Positions 45,924-59,041 are shown, counted from the first letter of the stretch. The stretch: DNA of 64,000 nt from Thalassia testudinum (GCA_037157565.1 JAZHRO010000063.1:152322501-152386500), one strand, 5' to 3'. Translations and numbers: made by a program. The notes: a model not told the origin generated them from the letters alone.

Positions 45924-48900
45924 ACCTATCCAGGCCGACCCATCACCTGGTCTGCCGTGTCACCGTCACTGCCCCACAGTACCCTCGTAACTCTAGAGGT
46001 CGCCAACTTCCCACTTCCTCCAAAAGGCTCCAACTCTGTAACTGTAGACTGGCCAAGCGTGCGAGCGCCTTACGGCTCAAGGCGTCAGCCACCACATTGG
46101 CCTTTCCCGGGTGGTAGGAGATGCTGCAATCGTAGTCCTTCAGGAGCTCCAACCAACGTCTCTGTCTCATGTTGAGCTCCTTCTGGTCAAAAAGATATCT
46201 GAGGCTCTTGTGATCTGTAAAAATCTCGAAGGTCTCACCGTACAAGTAGTGCCTCCAGGTCTTCAGCACGAAGACAACAGCTGCCAACTCTAGGTCGTGG
46301 GTAGGGTAGGTATGCTCATGGGGCTTCAGTTGCCGCGAAGCGTAAGCGACAACATGACCCCTCTGCATGAGCACACCTCCTAACCCCTGCAAGGAGGCGT
46401 CCGTGTACACAACGAACCCGCCACTACTGTCAGGGATGGTGAGCACGGGAGCCGAGGTCAACCTCTCCTTCAGCTCCAGAAAACACGCCTCACAGGCATC
46501 TGTCCAAGCGAAAGGCACGTCCTTCCGAGTCAACTGTGTCATAGGACGCGCAATCTGCGAAAACCCTCTGACGAACCGTCTGTAGTAGCCAGCTACTCCC
46601 AGGAAACTGCGGATCTCAGTGACTGAACGCGGTCTCTCCCACCTGAGCACTGCCTCGACCTTGGCGGGGTCCACCGCTAGGCCATCTCCAGAGATCACAT
46701 GACCCAAGAAGGTCACCTCCCTCAACCAGAACTCGCACTTGCTGTATTTGGCGTACAGCCTGCATCGTCTCAGAGTGTCCAGAACCATCCGCAAGTGTTG
46801 TCTGTGCTGCGTCCGATCTCTAGAATAGATGAGTACATCATCTATGAAAACCACCACGAACTGGTCCAAGTACGGTCTAAACACCCGGTTCATCAGGTCC
46901 ATGAAAGCAGCGGGGGCATTGGTTAGCCCAAACGGCATGACCAAAAACTCGTAGTGTCTGTACCGGGTGCGGAAAGCTGTCTTGGAGACGTTGGTCTCCC
47001 TGATCCTCAACTGGTGGTATCCAGACCTCAAGTCTATCTTGGAAAACACCGTGCCACCCCGCAACTGGTCAAACAAATCGTCGATCCTCGGCAGCGGATA
47101 TCTGTTCTTGATGGTGACCCTATTCAGCTGTCGGTAGTCCACACAAAGGCGTAGGGTCCCATCCTTCTTCTTCACAAACAGTACTGGGGCTCCCCAGGGA
47201 GACACACTGGGCCTCACGAAACCTTTCTCCAAAAGGTCCTGCAACTGGGACTTGAGCTCTCGCAGCTCAAGCGGTGCCATCCTGTATGGCGCGGTGGAGA
47301 TAAGGCTGGTCCCTGGTACTAGTGAGATCTCAAACTCGATCTCACGCTCGGGCGGTAGTCCTGGTAACTCGTCTGGAAACACGTCGGGGTACTCTCTGAC
47401 CACCGGGATGCTCTGGAAGTCTGCCACAGGGCTGGGCTCAGCCACCACACAGGCTAGGAAGCCCTCACACCCCTGGCTCAAAAGTCTCGCCGCCCGAAGT
47501 GCCGAAATGCACCTGAAACCTCCGTCCACTGGCTGTCCGTGAAACTCGAAAGAAGGCAACTCCGGAATGGAGAAGACAATCTTCCTCCCAAAATAGTCCA
47601 CCAAGGCGTGGTAAGCGGACAGCCAATCCATCCCCAGAATCACACCAAAGTCCTCCATCTGGATAATAATCAGGTCAGCTGGTAGGCTATGTCCTCTAAC
47701 GCTGACCTCGCAATCCGTGTACACCTCCTCAGCTACAAACAGCTGACCACTTGGACCTCTGATTACGAACGGATTTTCTAACAGTGTATAATCCTGGTTT
47801 AAACTAACTGTGAAACTGGTTGCGACAAACGAGTGCGTAGCGCTGGAATCGAAAAGCGTGTAAATGAGTCTGCCAGAAACTGCAACCATACCTGCTACCA
47901 TGGATCCCGAAGCTCTGGCGTCCCTGTGTGTTAGGGCGTTGATACGCCCCTCAGGTCTAGGTGCGGACGAAGCAGCCACACTCTGCGTCGGAAGGGTAGG
48001 TGCTGGTCGGTACCCTCCTTGCGACTGCTGTCCTCCACCTCGGGCCTGGGAACCGCGACCTCCTGCGCGCCCTCCAGTGCTCTGCACGGGAAGTATCTGC
48101 TGTCCTCCTGCCCTAGATGGGCAGTCCCTCCTGACGTGGCCCGGCTGGCCACACTGGTAGCTGAGGGGAACCCGACTCCCGCCCTTAGTGAGTCCCTGCT
48201 GTCGACTAGGCGGGGGTCCGGTGCTGGCGACTGGCCCCTGTCGAGGGCCCCCAAAGGCCACTGATGGCCCTGCACAACGTGACGGCTCTCCTGCGGACGC
48301 CACGTGTCTCCATTCTCGCCGACCCTGTGAGAAGTCTGGCTGAAAGGGCCTCTTCCGCCCGCCATCGGTCTCTCGCATGGACGGGTTGGTCTCCTCGTAA
48401 GTCATAGCTGCCTCTACCACCCTCGAAAACGTAGGCAGCTTCAGGGGTTTGACATACCCCGAGATCGCAGGCCGGAGCCCCTCGGTGAACCTCCAAAGGC
48501 GCTCCTCCTCAGTGGCTACCGCTGTCGCTGCAAAGCGGGACAGCTCCAAGAAACGCGTGCGGTACACGCTCACAGTCATCGTCCCTTGGCGGAGAGTGTG
48601 GAACTCCCGCCTCCTCTGGTCCTGCCACGTTTGGGGAAAGTACTGCTCGCAGAAGAGGGTGACGAACTGGTCCCACGTCAGCTCGTCCCTCTCCTGTCCC
48701 CGGACCGCCCTCCACCACCGGTGTGCCACACTCTCCAGCTGGTACGTGGCAAAGGCCACGCAGCACTCCACCGGGGGGCGAAGGGTGTCGAAGATCTTCT
48801 CCAGCTGCTCAAGCCAGTCCTCTGCCTTGGTCGGGTCCTCATCCCCCTTGAAGGAGGGGGGCTTCAGCTTCCGAAACTATCCGAAAAGCTCGAAGTGGCG

Positions 48901-49245
48901 CTGTAGGGGAGGTGCTGGTGCACCTCCAGGCGAAGGTGCCTCGTGTATAGAAGTGTCGGAGGAAGGTGGGGGTGGCAGGGGCCCATCCCCTCCCTCGTGT
49001 CCAGCACCGTGTCCGTTGCGTGATCCCACAGAGGACTCCCCCTCTGCAGCCCCAGGAGGAGGCGCTCGGGGCGGTGGGTGGAGCTCCTCTCGTACAATAT
49101 CTCGTATCAGTCTGGCGAGGTCCTGGGCCTGGATGCCCGGGAGTGGTGGCTAGTCCACCGAGACGTCAACAACGGCACGTCCACCTCACCGACCTCGCCC
49201 TCGGCCGCGCCCGCGGCCAGTCTCGCCAATCCTGCGACGAGGCAT
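45924..49245 (-). pseudogene. gag-pol: Gag, protease, RT and RNase H of element 5, with stops in gag
   Basis: Start ATG 49245 (MPRRRIGETGRGRGRGRGR). In-frame stops at 49186-49188 (TGA), 49150-49152 (TAG) and 48877-48879 (TAG). After the last one the frame is open to TGA 45943-45945, over 970 codons. Domains: gag ([20 protein letters not shown], then [10 protein letters not shown]); zinc knuckle [14 protein letters not shown] near 48150, whose first cysteine is Ser; protease FDSSATHSF near 47840, where Asp-Ser-Gly is usual; RT with [14 protein letters not shown] at about 46830; RNase H with [15 protein letters not shown] (about 46400) and [12 protein letters not shown] terminal [14 protein letters not shown] precedes the break at LTR M. 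Confidence 0.9.
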
Positions 49246-49410
49246 CTCCTGCAAGGAGATGCGAAACCAAACGAAAACGTCAAAACAGACGGTACCTAAC
49301 GAAACTTCTAAGAGCTCAAGTTAGGAGATATGTTGTGGTGGCTACTCTAGCTATAAACATGCGAATTGGTTATTTTCCAGTCAGTTGATTCACTTCTCGG
49401 GACGACCTTA

Positions 49411-49421
49411 CTCTGATACCA
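49411..49421 (-). promoter_or_regulatory. Primer-binding site of element 5, tRNA-iMet type
   Basis: Minus strand TGGTATCAGAG, the start of the standard initiator-tRNA-Met complement, three bases after the LTR end at 49425. Confidence 0.88.
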
Positions 49422-49424
49422 TCT

Positions 49425-52130
49425 TGTAATGACCCGGTTCCCGAGTCCCTACGAGACACGAGAATCGGACCGACTCGACTAATCCCAAGACCTAGTCGTC
49501 CAACGAGGAAGTAACCAAAAGAGCAGTAAAATAAACCCCATTCAGCGTGAATATAACTAACAGTAAGAAAGTACAGCAGTAAGGAAAGAAACTACTACAG
49601 TAGATACCACCACAACAGTAGAACAACATTTATCATATAACATGAACTGCAGGTAAAGAAAGTACAGCGGAAACAAGAACTACTCACTATAATGGAAACA
49701 AAGAGGTACAAAAGATAGTAGTAACTCTACTGGACCCTACTCGGCCCAGCGTCCTCTGCAGCCGCTGACCCTGGTGCTCAACACCTGGTCCTGAAAAAGG
49801 TAACGAGTGTAACACGTCAGCAAAACGCTGAGTAGAGTGGCAACTAAAACTAAAGACAACAGTAGAGTGTACAGTAGCTGTTATGTTCTATTACTTTCTT
49901 TATTTACATCTTTCAATTGTCTCACTATTTCATTTATTTCTCAGATCTTTTACTTGATCTCGAATGTTCCTCGTGGGAACAATCTTGATTGTAGTCTTTT
50001 CCAAAAAGTAGAAGTAGCACGTGGTGCTCTCCTGGCCGGGAGAGTCCCCCGTGGTGATCCTACCCTCAGTCAACCACCCCAAGGTCACTGACAGACGTAA
50101 CGGTGACTACGGCACGCGCGATAAACGCACAGGTAGCTAACCCGTACTGGCACGCGGTCAGTCGTTTCCGTTAATGGGTGCGCCCAAAGCACAGCACGGA
50201 ACCAGTCCGGGGTAGAGCCCTCTCAGTAACAGGGGTCCAACCCCTCCACAGTAACCAAACCGGGGCCTTGCCCCTCCATAGTCCGCGCACCCTCGCCTGA
50301 CTACCCTGGTTTGCCCCAGCGGGCCTAACAAGTCGGTGTGGGAGGCTAGCAGAACCCCGGGGCCCGTGGGGTAGCTAGTACCTCCCTACACTAGTAGCTC
50401 TCCTCGGTACTACGTATGCGAGGGCCAGCAAGTCGGTACAGAGTGGCCAGTCCTAACCCCGGGTCCCTGGGGCAGCTGGCTCCGCTCTGCACTAAACAGG
50501 GGGACAGTCGCTCTCCTTGGTATTCCGTACTCAAGGGCCAGCTCACTTCCCCAAAACTATTCCATTCACTTTCCAGGAGTTCTACTCCTACTTCCCTGTA
50601 GGGTTCCATCCTTTTTACTCAAACATCCAGGTTTCACTTTCCAGTTTCACATTCTTACAATCCATGTTCTCAACCACGTTATCTATTCACAACAGGCAGC
50701 TGTTAATTCAAATTACAGGCAGCTTTATATCTCTTTCCATTTTCCAAGACTGCAGTATTATACATTCCACTAGTTTTCCCATCCTAGGATTCATGCCATA
50801 TCCTAGGATCTATCATACAATCTAGTTTTCCAGTCCTAGGATTCATGCAACACCTAGGAGCTATCATTCCATCTATTTCTCATTCCTAGGGTTCATGCAA
50901 TGTCCTAGGTTCTATTTATGGTTTCATAATTTAACAAATTTTAATAACTTAAAGCCACTCTACCAGGTACAACGGGAGTAATGGGGGCGTGATCGGGAAT
51001 CCCACGTGCCTCCGTGACTCCCAAGACTGCAACTGAACGAGGTCCTATCACAAGGATCAAACACAAGGAAAGTCTCAAAACAGTGTATAGCTACTGTAGA
51101 CGGGTAGAGGAATTAATTCTGAAAAGAACGCAACTCGAATCGCGGAAAATGGAGCCCGAACGGGCCCTAAACGGGTCGAAAACGACGACGCTGTGTAAAA
51201 TCAGATGTCTGGAACTTCTTCCAGACGTCTTAAAAAGTGGATCAGAGAATTACCTGCTCAGCGTGGTTTCCCAGATGTCCAGAAGTCTGCGGGGACATCT
51301 GGCCTAGCTCACAGACGTCCGATGGTCACCCCGGATGTCTGGAGGTCACTCCCGCCGTCTGGTACAACTTCCAGACGTCTGATTCGCAAAGGATGGCGAA
51401 TCAGCGAGCCTGCGCATAGCCAACTCCCTCCCTCAATACGGTCAGTCGACAGGAAGGAAGAAGAAAGCGGAATACTCACCTTTCAGACGTCTGTATGATC
51501 TTCTAGACGTCTCCCTCGCCGTCTGGCTATAAACCCAGACGTCTGATTCTGGAAATTTTTCCAGAACAGGGCACCGCTCGACCTCTGCTAGTGACGCCGC
51601 CTGCGTCGCACCTCGCGCGTCTGCTGCTTAGACCGCAGCAGGTCCCTCTCCACGTCGTTCCGCGCCTCCTACGCCCTCCGCCGGTCGGACAAGCCACTCC
51701 GGCGAGCTCGCCCTCACGGCAGAGCTCCGCCCTCGCACGCCGCACCTCCTCGCGCTCATTGCGGCTGCCGCTGCTGCCCTCGCGCTCGCTCGCTCTCGCG
51801 CACAGGAAGGAGAAGAGGAAGGGGACGGTGGAGACGACAGGAGGGGAGGTGTGGCCTTTTAAGGCCGCGCGAGGAGGAGGGAGAGAGAGAGCACGGCAGG
51901 TCTGCAGCCGCAGAGAGAGAGGGAAAAAGAGAGAGAGAGAGAGGAATCGCAGGTCTGCGCGCACAGGCGCGCAGACGAATCTCTCGTGCGAAAAATAACT
52001 GTTTTACAGATGTCTGGAAACGATCCCGGACGTCTGGTAAGACGTCTAGATGTGATCCCAGATGTCTGGTACGACGTCTGGGCCACCTCCCAGACATCTT
52101 AAAAGACGTCTGGGGCACGCGTTCGTTACA
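49425..52130 (-). repeat. 5' LTR of element 5
   Basis: Plus-strand ends tgtaatgacccggttcccga and cgcgttcgttaca. GACGTC-type palindromes lie at 51200-51545 and 52005-52110. Minus strand CCTTAAAAGG at 51855-51864 is a possible TATA. Matches F1 in reverse orientation. ORFs inside are not conserved. Confidence 0.92.
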
Positions 52131-53262
52131 CTTCTCAACATGGTCTGTATTGGATTCCTCGTCCCCATCATCATCCTCAAAGGTCCCTGCCAATCGATGC
52201 TTCATGATAGCACCGCCCATGGCAACCCCTAGAACCCTGGCTTTCGAGATTTCGAGATAATCTTGCCCATGGCATTCCATAGCCAAATTTAGACCCTGGC
52301 AATTGACATATCGTGATAATGCCACCCATGGTATCTGAACCAGCAGGGTGCTTACGTGCCCCCGGTAGGATATGTAAATATCCTAGGAGATAAGCAATGA
52401 GGAGACGATATGTTGTTGCTCATCTTCGAGGGGAATTTCCCGCCTCTCCACATCGAGAACTCATCCAAATCAACTTGTGTTGATCCGCCGCTCCTAATCT
52501 AGGCAACTTTTTTTTCAGAACAATTAAATGCTTTTACGTAATTTTGATAGTTATGAGTACTGAACCAGACTATGTGTGGATTAGGGTGATTAGGTTATCG
52601 AGTCCCGCAAACCGAAGGTCAGTTAACAAGGCCGAATACTCCCTAAGCCTTAGACCTAATACTTAAGCTTTGCATTTTCCCCAACCTCTTGAGGATTATC
52701 CAGATCTTTGCGGGTACTTGAATTTTTAAGCCTAAGAGTCTAGCCCAAAAGGCCTAAGATAAATGTTCCTATTAAGCTCTTTTTGTGTCTCCTTAGCACT
52801 TTTCTTCATTTCTCTATTCCTTTTGATGTGGTCTAGAACTTCGGTTAATCCCTTAATCTCTTACTAATGACTATTCTTTTTCTTTTTTCATTTTGTGCTC
52901 CTTTTTGTCATTTTGCTCTTTTCCTCCTAATGTTTTGTATGGCCTCAAAAAATTTATTTCCCCCCCTCAGTTTTTTTTATTCTTTTTCAAGATTTTTTCA
53001 TTTTTTTTTGGTATTTTTTATGATATGTGATTTTTTTGTTGAAGCGTTTTCTTGTGATACCCCCCATGCCTATGATTTGCAATGTCCCCATTGTAATTTA
53101 GGTGGGTTCGAATTTAGCTTAGTTCATTCCTTAGGATAGGTTTTGGATGGGTGAACGGGTCGAGGTGACTGTTGCGGACGATTTCTAGACTCGGGTATGG
53201 GTACCTGAGGTGGAGTCGGTTGTTCTAATGGATGAACCCTAAAGTGCAATATGAATTCAGCA
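52131..53262 (-). other. 3' region of element 4 with inner polypurine tract and ORF remnant
   Basis: cttct (52131-52135) is the second TSD copy of element 5. Minus strand CATAGGCATGGGGGGTA at 53058-53074 repeats the terminal tract motif. From about 52385 down to 52136 one minus frame reads DIYISYRGHVSTLLVQIPWV, then ALSRYVNCQGLNLAMECHGQ and AGTFEDDDGDEES. It may be an old ORF between pol and LTR but is not recognised. The rest is T-rich and non-coding. Confidence 0.6.
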
Positions 53263-56200
53263 TAGACATGTCAATAAAGGTTTTGGGTTTTTCAAGAATG
53301 ACGAGTTGCCTCCTGTTAAGCGCTGAGTTTTACGCCATCGGCTAGGCACAATGAGCTCAGGGAGAATGGAGGGTAATGTCTCAGCCAAATTTGTATCGGT
53401 CACATCAATGAACGGTTTGAGTCTCTGACCATTCACGATGAAGGGTTCGGAATCGTGGCTGAGTGGACTGATTTCAATGGCTCCATTTCCAAAGATTCGT
53501 CGGACTAAGTAGGGTCTAATCCATTTAGATCGTAGTTTTCCTGGGAACAGTTTGAGTCTGGCATTGAAGAGTAGGACCTTTTGACCAGGATGAAAGATCT
53601 TTCTAGATATGTGCTTGTCGTCAAAGGCTTTAACCCGCTCTTTGTAAATTCACGAGTTCTCATATGTGTCATGGCGTAATTCATCAATCTTGCTCATTTG
53701 AAGCTTTCAATGGGTTCCAGCCTTAGAAAGATCTAGATTGCAGTTTCATACTGCCCAATAGGCCTTATGCTCCAATTCGACGGGGAGGTGACACGCCTTC
53801 CTGTACACCAGTCTAAAGGGAGACATACCTAATTTAGTCTTGTGGGCGATCCTATAAGCCCATAAAGCTTCCAGAAGCTTGGATGACCAATCCTTCCTGT
53901 CAGGTCAAACAGTAACCTAGAGGATTTTCTTGATCTCCTGGTTTGATAGCTCAGCTAGACCATTAGTTTGGGGGTGGTAAGGAGTAGAGATTCAGTGTGA
54001 CCTCGTATTGGGTCATCAGTGACTAGAACTGAGCGTTTGTGAAATGGGTCCCTCTGTCGGAAATTATCGCACGTGGAATCCCGAACCATGAGAAGATGTT
54101 CTGATGAATGAATTTAATAACAACTTTATGATCATTGGTTCGGGTCAAAATGGCTTCGATCCATTTGGACACATAGTCAACAACGAGTAAAATGTATTCG
54201 AAGACATTTGAGATAGGGAAGGGTCCCATAAAATCAATCCCCATATGTCAAAAATTTCTCATACTAGAATCAGCTGTAAAGGCATCATATCTCGATGGCT
54301 CATGTTGCCCAAGGTCTGGCAACGAGTACATCCCTTACAGTGATTGTATGCATCCTTGAAAATTGTGGGCCAGTAAAAGCCACACTGGAGGACTTTTGCT
54401 ATGGTTTTATGTCCTAAAAGGTGTCCATCGCATGCCTGGTCATGGCAAAAAGAGTGTATGTCTTAGATTTTCGCTTCTGTGACACATCGTCAAATTATTT
54501 GATCAGCACCGATGCGGAAAAGGTACGGGTCTTCCCAAAAGTAGTACTTGGCATCGGAAAGCAATTTGTCCTTCTTGGCCTTCGGCCAATCAGACAGGAT
54601 CTGATGTGATGCCAAGTAGTTTACTATATCAGCAAACCATGGAAGCCCTGTACTGATAATCAGAAGGTGCTCATCAAGGAAATGTTCGGTGATGGGCCCG
54701 AAAGGGTCGATGATCTCAAGAGGAAGGTGGGACAAGTGATCAGCTACCATGTTCTGTTTTCCCGCTTTGTCATGAATCTCAAGGTCAAATTCTTGCAATA
54801 GCAAGATCTACCAGATTAATCGAGGTTTCGTGTCCTTCTTTGCAAGGAGATGTCTCACAGCTGTGTGATCCGAGTAGATGATAACACGGGAACCCAGGAG
54901 ATAAGATCTTAATTTTTCTAGGGCAAATACTACGGCTAGCAACTCTTTCTTAGTAACCGTATAGTTACACTGAGCCTCGTCAAGTGTTTTGCTAGCGTAG
55001 TAAATGACCACAGGTTTCCCGTCAATTTTCTGCCCCAATACCACTCCTACAACGAAATCAGATGCATCGCACATGATCTTAAAGGGTTGAGACCAATCAG
55101 GGGATTGTAGGATCAGGGCTTGGGTAACTCAGTCACGGAGGATCTCAAATGCTTGAGTGCATTCCTTGGAGATTTCGAAAGGTACATCCTTGGAGAGAAG
55201 AGTGGTCAGGGGGTGTGCGATTTTCTAAAAATCAGGGATAAATCAACGATAAAAATCGACGTGCCCCAGAAAAGATCGGATGTCCTTGATTGAGCTAGGA
55301 ATAGAGAGTTTGGAAATCAAGTTCACCTTTGCTCGATCGACTTGGATGCCTTTCTCTGAAATTAGATGTCCTAGGACAATTCCTTCAGGCACCATGAAAT
55401 GGCTCTTTTCCCAGGAAAGAACCAGATTCACGTCAATGCATCGCCTAAGGATTTGGACCAAGTGCAGGAGGCAATCATCAAATGATGATCCAAATACTGA
55501 AAAGTCATCCATGAAGACTTCCAGATAATCACCTACCATATCTGAGAATATGGCAAGCATGCACATCTAAAAAGTTGCGAGTGCATTACAGAGACCGAAC
55601 GGCATCCTTCGAAATGTGTACGTCCCAAAGGGGCAGGTGAAAGTGGTCTTTCCTTGGTCCTCAAAATGGATTTCCATTTGGTTATAACTGGAGTACCGGT
55701 CAAGAAAGCGAAAGAACCTATTTCCCACCAGTTTCTCGAGGATCTGATCAATAAACAGTAGTGGGAAATGATCCTTCTTCGTGGTGGAATTGAGTCTTCT
55801 GTAATCAATGCAGACTCTCTACGAGTTAGCCACATGGGTTGGTATGATTTCTCCTGTTTCAGTCGTAATAACGGTGAGTCCTACCTTCTTAGGCACAACT
55901 TGGATTGGACTCACCCACCGACTGTCGGAGATCAAGTAGACGATCCCTACATCTAACCACTTAATGATCCCCTTTTTCACAACCTCCTACAGATTAGGGT
56001 TCAAACGTCTCTGCATTTCTCGTGAAGGTCGTGTGCCCTCTTCGGTGTAGATTTGGTGTGTGCAATAAAAGGGACTAATGCTAGTCAAATCATCGAGAGT
56101 CCATCCAATGGCTCTACGATGTTGCTGGAGAACAGTAATCAGATGGGATTCCTGGTCAGGTGCAAGTCTAGAGTTGATAATCATAGGAAACGTCTGATTG

Positions 56201-57960
56201 GAACCCAAAAAGACGTATTTTAGATGGTTGGGAAGAGGCTTGAGTTCCAAGATGGGATTATCAGCAACAACGGGCAGTTCAAAGTGTGTGCTAGGAACAA
56301 GGGAAGGAGTTATGGGTGTATCTAGATCAGATTCAGACTCCTTTACGGGTTTTGATCTTCTGGTGGTTGACCCGGATAATTAGGTTGTCCTCAATATACG
56401 GTTCGTCAACCATGGCTTTGATGTCACATATTTCTTCTATAACACCGCAATTAATCCATTGTTTGGCCTTGAAGATGTCAATCTTCAGTGTTTGGTTCCC
56501 AAATTTTAGTTCTATTTGGCCCTCCTCACAGTTTATATTGGCCCTAGTAGTGGCTAGAAAAGGTCTCCCTAGTATAATCAGTGTATCCCTTGGGTTTTCA
56601 GGTGCATCCATATCCAGGACTGTAAAATCCACTAGGAGGTAGAAATCCCATACCCTAACAATAACATCCTTGAGTACTCCTTTAGGTGGCTTGATGGATC
56701 AATCATCTAACTGCAACGTCACCTCTGTCGGTTTAAGCTCGGATTCTTCAAGGTGGTCAAGGAGGGATGTAGGTATTAGGTTTATGGAGGCACCTAGGTC
56801 TAATAAGGCTCTATTGAATTAGGTATCACCAATTGTACATGAGATCAGGGGAGTACCTGGGTCTTTAGCCTTAGGTGGGAGTTTGCTCAAGATTACAAAG
56901 CTGGCTTGCTCTGACAGTACGATCGGACTTTCACTTTTGGTTCACGGCTTACGCTTGGGTGTACACGCATCTTTTAGAAATTGTGCATAAGCCAGTACGT
57001 GGCAGATTGCATCCATCAAGGGGATGTTTATCTAGACCTGTTCAAAGAGCTTGACAGATCCTCCTTAGGAGCCACGGGTTTGGTTATTCTATTTCCCTTG
57101 GTCAAGGCCTCAGGGAATGGAACCTTGGTTGGTTCCTTTAGAATAGGTCAAGGTTTTTGATCTAGGATAGGCGTATCCTAGATAACTATCCTAGGGCTTG
57201 GGTTACTACCAGGCTTGGAGTGATTTGGATAAGGTGAGTCTTGAGTTGATTTACCACTACGGGTTGTTACGGAGTTTAGTCTTGCCTAGTTTTGGTTTGG
57301 GGTTGGTAAAATAGGAGGCTGCTATTGAAATCCCGCATAAGATGTCGAAGCTTCCATCCCGTCGGGTGATGGAACAGAAGGGGCCTGATAAATCATGTGG
57401 GTGTGGCCTGAATTTGGGTTCATAACGCACCTCTGGATCGACACGTTATTTGGGATCGGCAGAGGTTGCGAAGGAAGTGTGCTAGGTTGGCAGGAATTCA
57501 CCATCTGAGCAAGTTAATTGTGAACCTTTGTGATCTTGTCCTTGTGCTATTTTTGTATTGCCGCATTCGTTTTCTAAATGTCAGCCAAAGTTTGAAGGAT
57601 AACAATAATTTGATCTACTTAGTTTGGCCCAGATTGATAAGTGGGGTTGGGCCGAGGCTGAGGCGACTAATATGGACAAGGAGCTTTTGGACGGGGTTGA
57701 TAAGGTGGTCTTTCATTCAAAGAATTTCCCATCCACAGGAAGTTGGGATGGTTCCACCATCCAGGGTTATAGGTATTGGAGAATGGGTCATTCTGGATGG
57801 CGTTAAGGTCCTTGCAGGTCTGAGGAGCCTCAGGAAAATCAGAGTACGAGGGTTCAGAGTTCCCCCAACTAGAGTAGAGTGGATCGGAGGTCCTTCCGGT
57901 CCAAGAGTCAAACGGGGGTGGATACAGGTCCATCCCATGAGAAGATCGGTGATAGATGTT
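53263..57960 (-). pseudogene. pol: Pol of element 4, many stops
   Basis: Domains follow element 1 in order: protease region about 56330-56830; RT about 55240-56250 (VFMDDFSVFGSS near 55515); RNase H about 54800-55080 ([16 protein letters not shown]); integrase about 53480-54480 ([17 protein letters not shown], then ISDRGTHF). The C-terminus FIVNGQRLKPFIDVTDTN lies near 53400. Open pieces are 60-110 codons between stops. Compared with element 1 most differences are transitions, as expected of an old methylated copy. Confidence 0.85.
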
Positions 57961-59041
57961 CTGCACAGTTTCCCTCGCAAGAGGTGGATGTGCAAACGAG
58001 TTTTGTGTAGAGGTGGCTCACTGCAGATGTCGAGTCGCTTGTCCACCTTCTTCTCTATGATAGAGACCTTGTCCAACCGACTGGCCATCAGTTCCAAGTC
58101 GACGGATGCGGACAGGCCCTGCGTCTCATGTGCTCCCCTAAGATTCGTCGATGTGCAGGCATTCATCCAGTCAAATTAGCCCATAGAGTCATTATTGATG
58201 GAGTTCTCGCACATATTCTTGAGAATCTCCCACACCGTATCCTCATGTTGACCCATGATGTTTCCTCCGCAGGTTGCATTGATGAACAATCGAATGTCTT
58301 CACGAAGTCCCTTGTAAAAAGACTAGACTTGTTCCTACTTAGGAACTCTGTGATGGGGGCACTTTCACATGAGATCTAAGAATCGGTCCCATGATTCATG
58401 AAGAGGTTCTCCCGATTGTTGAGTAAAGTGAGTGATCTGGTGGTGCAAGGCATTCATCTAGCCAACGGGGAAGAACTTTTTCAAAAATTGGAACTGGAGT
58501 TCAACCCATGTGTTGATCAGACGTGTTTGAGTCTGATACCAATGAGCAACCTTATCCACGAGGGAGAAAGAAAACATCTTCATGAACAGAATATCCCAAT
58601 TTTGTACATCTGACCTAAAGGTCTGGGCTTGATGTTTGAGTTGTTTGAAGTGCTGGAAGGAATCCTCAGAGTTAAGCCCATGGAATTTTGGAATGGCATG
58701 AATCATGTTGGGCTTGAGTTCAGAATCAGGACCTCCAGCTGGGATTTGGACTCGAGGTTCGATTGCCACAGCAGTAGGATTATAGTGATCTCGCATCATA
58801 GGACACTGCGGTGCGTTTACAAAGTTTTGGAATAGGTCATTCAAGCACTGAAGTTGGTGCTTAAGGTTGTTCTCTTCTTCAATTGGTTGTGCCATGATGG
58901 AAGAAGGAGAACTAGGTTCTGATGAATCAGAGGAGAGATCTATGTGGTGGGGTTGCTGCACAAACACGAGCATCACAGCTTGGCCTCGGTGGGAGTGGAT
59001 TTCTAAAGGAGGTCTTAAGGATGGTCTTAAAGACCTCCTAC
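57961..59041 (-). pseudogene. gag: Gag of element 4, start codon cut off by LTR J
   Basis: Matches element 1 gag from RRSLRP (59040) onward. The longest open piece, 58458-58976, has KFHGLNSEDSFQHFKQLKH and the FLKKFFPVG end, then a TAG. More stops follow near 58375, 58335, 58326 and 58178. It reaches GAHETQGLSASVD at 58119, where element 1 has TAG for this CAG. The ATG and the first few codons are replaced by J. Confidence 0.85.

Larger units (their letters stand above)
39785..52130 (-). mobile_element. Element 5: Tekay/Del-type chromovirus, full-length with a perfect TSD
   Basis: LTRs 49425-52130 (5') and 39785-42382 (3') enclose gag, protease, RT, RNase H, a truncated integrase and a chromodomain-like tail. 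The primer site is tRNA-iMet. TSD cttct at 39780-39784 and 52131-52135. A sampled 370 bp of the two LTRs differs at roughly 3 per cent by eye, mostly transitions. It is defective: stops in gag, an integrase deletion, and LTR M inside pol. Confidence 0.93.
36524..59041 (-). mobile_element. Element 4: decayed Athila-type retrotransposon split by element 5
   Basis: Minus-strand order from the right: gag (cut at its start by LTR J), pol, 3' region, polypurine tract, 3' LTR. The 3' region is in two pieces, 39401-39784 and 52136-53262, and the perfect cttct TSD of element 5 shows they were once joined. Gag and pol are clearly related to element 1, but with many stops. The 5' LTR and primer site are not in the window. 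It appears older than elements 1 and 5. Confidence 0.88.

Noticed and set aside
52136..52399. Intact env-like gene in element 4
   Set aside because: Only about 85 codons remain in frame, no signal peptide or transmembrane segment is clear, and element 5 cuts it.
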